Under the pieces are notes generated by a model. That model had not been told where the DNA came from. It worked only from the letters and a program-made list of their open reading frames with translations, and ran no database searches. A program made the translations under genes and the position numbers. From Rhynchosporium graminicola (Eukaryota > Ascomycota > Leotiomycetes > Helotiales > Ploettnerulaceae), in NCBI GenBank assembly GCA_900074885.1, contig FJUW01000009.1, positions 124,001 through 188,000 of the forward strand: DNA of 64,000 bases. The letters run 5' to 3'. Shown piece after piece: positions 59,550 to 64,000 of the stretch (positions within the stretch are counted from its first letter, which is position 1; every line of letters begins with the position of its first letter).

Positions 59550-61814
59550 ATGGCAAGCGGAGCTGGCATGATGAGTGGTGTCGTAGACCCAGAGACGATT
59601 TACACCAAGCAGAACTGCATAGGTACGCTGTCTGCTGTTCGAACAACATAAGGGACGGCTGACAAGATATAGGTGGTGGCAGTTTTGGCAAAGTCTACAA
59701 AGGGTGAACAGTCCCAGGGAAATCTTTCGAATTGTCTAGAACTCTACTAATGTTTCTGCAGAGTTGACAAACGTACTGGGCAGGCGGTTGCTATCAAAGT
59801 AATCGACGTCGAGAATGCAGAGGATGAGGTCGAGGATATCATCCAGGAGATTTCTATTCTGTCGGAACTACATTCGCCTTACGTTACGCAATACTATGGA
59901 TCATACTTGAGAGGCTCAGACTTATGGATCGTCATGGAATTTTGCTCTGGGGGCAGTTGTGGAGATCTGATGAAGCCAGGCTTGATTGGGGAGGACTATA
60001 TTGCTATTATCATACGGGAATTGCTGCTGGGCTTGGATTATCTGCATGGGGATAAGAAGCTGCACCGGGATATCAAGGGTAATGCTGCTATTCCCTTGGA
60101 TACAGATCATGGCTGATATTTTCTAGCTGCCAATGTGTTACTGGGATCTAACGGACAGGTAAAATTGGCAGACTTTGGTGTTTCTGGACAACTTTCCGCG
60201 ACTATGACCAAGAAAAACACTTTCGTCGGAACACCTTTCTGGATGGCCCCCGAGGTTATTAAGCAGTCTGGCTATGATCACAAAGCAGATATATGGTCAT
60301 TGGGAATCACGGCTCTGGAATTGGCAAATGGAGAACCTCCTTACTCGGATATTCATCCTATGAAAGTCCTGTTCTTGATCCCGAAGAATCCACCACCAGA
60401 ATTAGAGGGTAACTTCACGAAGGCATTTAAGGAGTTTGTTGAACTATGTCTTCAGAAGGACCCTCGGAAACGACCATCTGCGAAAGAGTTACTGAAACAT
60501 CCCTTTGTACGAAGAGCGAAGAAGACTTCTTACCTGACAGAGTTGATAGAACGACACGAGCGCTGGGCAGTACATCACAAGGGTGATGATGACGATTCGG
60601 ATGACGGCCAGGAAGACGCCCCACGATCAAATGCTGGCAATGAAGATTTATGGGATTTCGGTACTGTAAGACCTGCAAATGGTAGAGGAACAGGCAGAGG
60701 CACCGGCAGGGCAGGCCTTAATGCCATGGGGGATTCGGCGACGAATGCTAGATCATCAAGGTCGTCTGAAACTGAAGATGATTATGCTGTACAACCACGA
60801 AGCTCATCACCTACGAAAATGAAGGACTCGGGATATGTGTCCAGCGCAGAGACTATCAAAGCTGCGAATTCTCCCACTGTGGAACAACCACCACGTCTGA
60901 ACTCTCCCCAGAGACGTCCGGTCCCTGTTTTGCAGAATACTTCTCCTGCAAAAGTTCCATTACCACCCTCCCCAGAGAAGCATAGATCGTTGGCACCGGA
61001 GACCCCAAGACCAGTTCAACAGTTTTATTCTCCCCCAAACACCGATTCTCCTGATTATGATAGGTCGTTGCAAGAGCAACTTTCAAGAGATATGAGGTAC
61101 TTGAATGTTGGATCCACGCCTTCTCCTCAACTTGTCAAGCCACCAATACCTTCGAACCACCAACCCCAAAAAAGAGAATCGGACACTGTTTCTCGACTCC
61201 CAACACAACAACCGCTGCCAAAATTAGGTCCTATTAAGCTACCAGAAATACCACCATTCCGCGGTCAGCCTTTACAAAAACTCACAAATCAACCAAATGC
61301 AAGCATGTCTAAACCATTACAGTCCTCTCATTCGCAACCACTGGCATCGCAAAATATAAATCCTAGACATACTGGCCAACAGCCATTACCAGCGCTTCCC
61401 TCGAAGCTACGTGACAATACCCCATCACGAGAGAGCTTTTCCTCAGAGTCTTCACGACCACCATCCGCCATGCCAGCACCAGCACCTAACAGTCCTACAG
61501 GAGAACTCGATGCTTTGAATGATGTCATTTTTCCAGCTCTTGAAGAGGCACTGAAGCGCCGACAATATCATCTGCAGCAAATGTTCCGCAATGCAGGCAC
61601 AACCCCTAAGCAGCAACGTGCACAGGCAGCACACGAGAAGTTGCGGAAACTAGTGTATAAGCTCGCTCATGTGTGCAAGGAGATTGATCACTTCGACAAG
61701 CAAGAGCCTGTTGGTATGGGCAAGGACGTTGATGTCTTTCTCGAGGGGCTGTTGGAGGAGATACTGGTTAGAGTTGAGCCGGCTGATGACGACGAGGGCA
61801 ATGAAAAAAGATGA
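59550..61814 (+). CDS. GCK-III family Ser/Thr protein kinase (Sid1/MST-1-like)
   Basis: Exons are 59550-59622, 59673-59703, 59762-60078 and 60127-61814 (702 aa); exon 2 is only 31 nt and carries the glycine loop. The kinase domain is complete: [11 protein letters not shown] (25-35), VAIK (lysine about 47), HRDIK (136-140), DFG (156-158), GTPFWMAPE (175-183), and [30 protein letters not shown] and [28 protein letters not shown] are hallmarks of GC kinase group III (MST3/4, Sid1, Ppk11). A long Pro/Ser/Gln-rich linker follows, with likely SP phosphosites. The conserved C-terminal helical segment is [15 protein letters not shown]...[12 protein letters not shown]. The most likely role is septation or polarity signalling (SIN/MOR), by analogy with SepL/Sid1 and MST-1; which ortholog cannot be decided here. 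Confidence 0.93.
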
Positions 61815-63522
61815 GGCTATGATTTGATGGATTGGGCTGAGGTCAGGTAGAAGGGTTTCGCTGTGGGTTTTGCAATGGCGTTTAGGACATGGCGGTCTAA
61901 GTAATTGACTGCATGGGTGGCCAGTAGATCATAACTTGGTGTTTGGCTAGGGTGGGAGGATGGGAGGATAGCACTTTGTTGCAATGAGAATGAGGGATGG
62001 ATGAATGAATGGAGGACTAATGAGAAGAGTAAATACCCTAGAATCGCAGCACTATGCATACACGTATCATACAAATCCTGCATCCTTACACGGCTCCTCT
62101 GCGGACTCCATAGAGTATTGATAATCTGCAAGCCAGCCAAATGATCGCGCGGGACAAAGGGAAAGAGATAAACTCTCACAGTTGCTGCTCTCGATCCAGA
62201 CTGTTTACGTCCATTTTAGAAGGTTGTTGATGTGGCTACATCGAGACAAGCCATCCAAAGTAGAGATGTCCCAATCTTTATTGTACACGTTTTTTTTTTC
62301 TCGCTAGCGCCGGCGACATTAAGCACATATCAGTTTCGCAGAAGAAAGGACTACCCATTTGCGGAGACTTGTCCGTAGTAGTCATTTTGACGAGGGTTGA
62401 AGGATCTGGATAAAATCTGGTTCCGAAGGCGCGAAGGGCGAAATATTATTATTCTCTGCTGCCGAGAGTGGAGAATAGGACGGCAGGGTCTTGAGGATCG
62501 GACTCTTACCGTGTGTTCGCGGGACTATCACAGTTAAAAAGGGGTATTACTCGGCATCGAGTTACTGCCGCTATGGATATATACGGCGTCCGGAGATGCC
62601 GAGCGATACCGAGAATATCGGAGGGAAAGAACCACCTAATCATTAATTATGTGCGTAGCGCTTTAGAGATACTGAGCGATAGCGAGTGTATCGAAGGGCA
62701 AGATTTACAATACTAATATTTAGACTAGCCCTTCTGATCTCTAAAGGATATTTGAATTATTATAAGAGATGAAATTACGATCAGGTAATTAGTAAATATA
62801 AACCTTAGGTCGATTAAAGATAATAGAACTTAATGGATTCCGAATTCTCTACGAAGATTCGTCGAATCCTTATATTGAATAAGATAGGACCATTGTGCGT
62901 TCTTGTTTGAGGATATAAAGGGCGGGAAGGGATTTGTGATTAGTAAGAGGATTACAGTTCGAGTGGGAATGCCGAGTATATCCCTACTGGCTGTATTGGA
63001 TTTGAGTCGGGGATGGTATTGATGGTGTCGGTGAAACGATTGGTGTTGCAGAAGTTTGTGGTGATGGAATCGGCTTTTGTTGCGAAGCTTAATAGGTTGT
63101 ACCCTAGAAGGAGGACTGGTGACTGGAGAAAGTGATGCTGACTTGATGACATGGTATCCAGATGGGATGGAGGAACCTTAGTTCACGAATTCGTCGATAA
63201 GCTGTATTTATTCAAGATTCAAATCGAAGCAGAATGATATCGTAGTTTCAAGGACATATAGCCAGTAGAGAGGATAGTTTAAGTATCATATTGACTAATA
63301 CCGTATGGAGGGAAAGAAACACTATCTTAAGAGGGGAAGCTGTTTGGGCAAAGGATCAAGGAGGGTTGGTCGACAAGAAGGAATCCGGACAGTTTTTGAG
63401 GAAGATGTATGTATTTAGCTAGCTAGACCTACTACCAACACACAAGTCATGAATTCAGCATCGATCAGTAATCGAGCTTTAAAACAGAGCATTTACTTTT
63501 GATTGTATTGCCGTTCTGATAA
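61815..63522. other. convergent intergenic region (kinase / P450)
   Basis: About 1.7 kb between convergent genes. A T-run lies near 62292. From 62500 to 62900 the sequence changes to AT/TA-rich and contains a diverged direct repeat, listed separately. No gene is supported. Confidence 0.5.
62593..62698. repeat. diverged 33-bp direct repeat in an AT-rich relic
   Basis: Copy 1 (62593-62625) and copy 2 (62666-62698) match at about 27 of 33 positions; four of the six differences are G/A or C/T transitions. Flanking DNA to about 62900 is rich in TA. This suggests a decayed, possibly RIP-mutated repeat fragment. Confidence 0.4.
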
Positions 63523-64000
63523 CTACAACGGCTCATCCACAACACTAAATCCCTTCTCCAAAGCGCTTGAATTGCTCGGCACGAACCTCGCTTTGTATTT
63601 ATGCGGCATAGCAACCAAACTCGTTGGATCGGAATTTCCAGACACCGGGTGAGCGTCGACATCATCGAACTTTTGATTCTCGAGAGAATTCATCATGCGG
63701 ATGAAGACCAGATAGAGCTCACGGTTCGCAAGCATAGAAGCTGCGCACATCCGATACCCGATACCGTATGTAAACATAGGCGCATCCGGGACCTCTAGCC
63801 ATCTTTCAGGGCGGAGTTCTTCGGGATCAGACCATCTTGCCTCATCTGCGAGGCTATATGTGATTGGAAGACGTCTTACCTCTATTACAGGCGAAGACGT
63901 TGATGAAATAGACTGTGCCCTTTGAAACAACGCCTTCATATGTTACATCTTTGATCGAGGCACGAGAAATAGTCAACCGGAGTACGGTGAAGTATCTTCC
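63523..64000 (-). CDS. cytochrome P450, C-terminal part (partial, runs off the window)
   Basis: Two exons are visible on the minus strand, 63880-64000 (open at the window edge) and 63523-63845. The first encodes the segment after the K-helix: YFTVLRLTISRASIKDV, then YEGVVSKGTVYFINVFACNR. The second begins DEARWSDPEELRPERWLE (the PERF-like region) and contains the heme loop FTYGIGYRMCAAS with the thiolate Cys, then LANRELYLVFIRMMNSL. This resembles phenylacetate-hydroxylase-type fungal P450s (CYP504-like), a tentative subfamily. The intron between the two (63846-63879) is 34 nt; it is needed because the frame otherwise hits TAG, and removing it restores family spacing exactly. Confidence 0.85.

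Overview
The window looks like nuclear DNA of a filamentous ascomycete (Pezizomycotina; possibly Leotiomycetes, which is an impression only). Genes are broken by short GT-AG introns, mostly 44-185 bp, often with CTAAC/CTGAC-like branch points. Coding regions are separated by kilobase-scale spacers full of microsatellites, and the families are fungal (DHA2 MFS pump, Trm82, Ecm29, fungal GCK-III kinase, P450). I rebuilt the exons by hand from splice consensus, reading phase and family alignment, so boundaries are models, not transcripts. Every intact, complete model divides by three.

Layout, left to right: an atypical extended SDR (329-1676, +); a 12-exon large GTPase of the SLIP-GC type with a SUMO-like N-terminal domain (2882-7640, +); a 4.9 kb gene-poor stretch; a conserved basic hypothetical protein (12520-13194, -); another gene-poor stretch; a decayed amidase pseudogene split by a solo LTR (17831-19962, +). 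A housekeeping block follows: TRM82 (-) and RPP0 (+) diverging from a shared promoter, mitochondrial MSH1 (-), a flavodoxin-like quinone reductase (+), an MFS pump (-), eIF2 gamma (-), a DUF1640 mitochondrial coiled-coil protein (+), a CUE-like/BTB-like protein (-), eIF3m (+), UMP-CMP kinase with a membrane-anchor extension (-) and proteasome-associated ECM29 (-). After 4 kb with a transcription-factor remnant come a UBA-UAS-UBX Cdc48 adaptor (+), a GCK-III kinase (+), an AT-rich relic and the 3' part of a cytochrome P450 cut by the window edge (-).

There is no operon-like cluster. Several genes share broad themes (translation: RPP0, eIF2 gamma, eIF3m, TRM82; protein turnover: ECM29, UBX; mitochondria: MSH1, DUF1640, perhaps the nucleotide kinase), but ordinary gene density explains that. 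The most interesting signals are: (1) the flavodoxin gene, where one in-frame TGA followed by C separates the enzyme from a 69-codon open tail ending in a CaaX box; (2) the 190 bp solo LTR with TG...CA ends and a 5-bp target duplication inside the dead amidase; (3) the SUMO-like/GTPase fusion; (4) UMP-CMP kinase exon architecture suited to dual localisation; (5) alternative splicing possibilities (CUE/BTB fusion, in-frame ECM29 intron) and odd introns (a GC-AG intron and a 25-nt exon in the MFS gene, a 34-nt intron in the P450).
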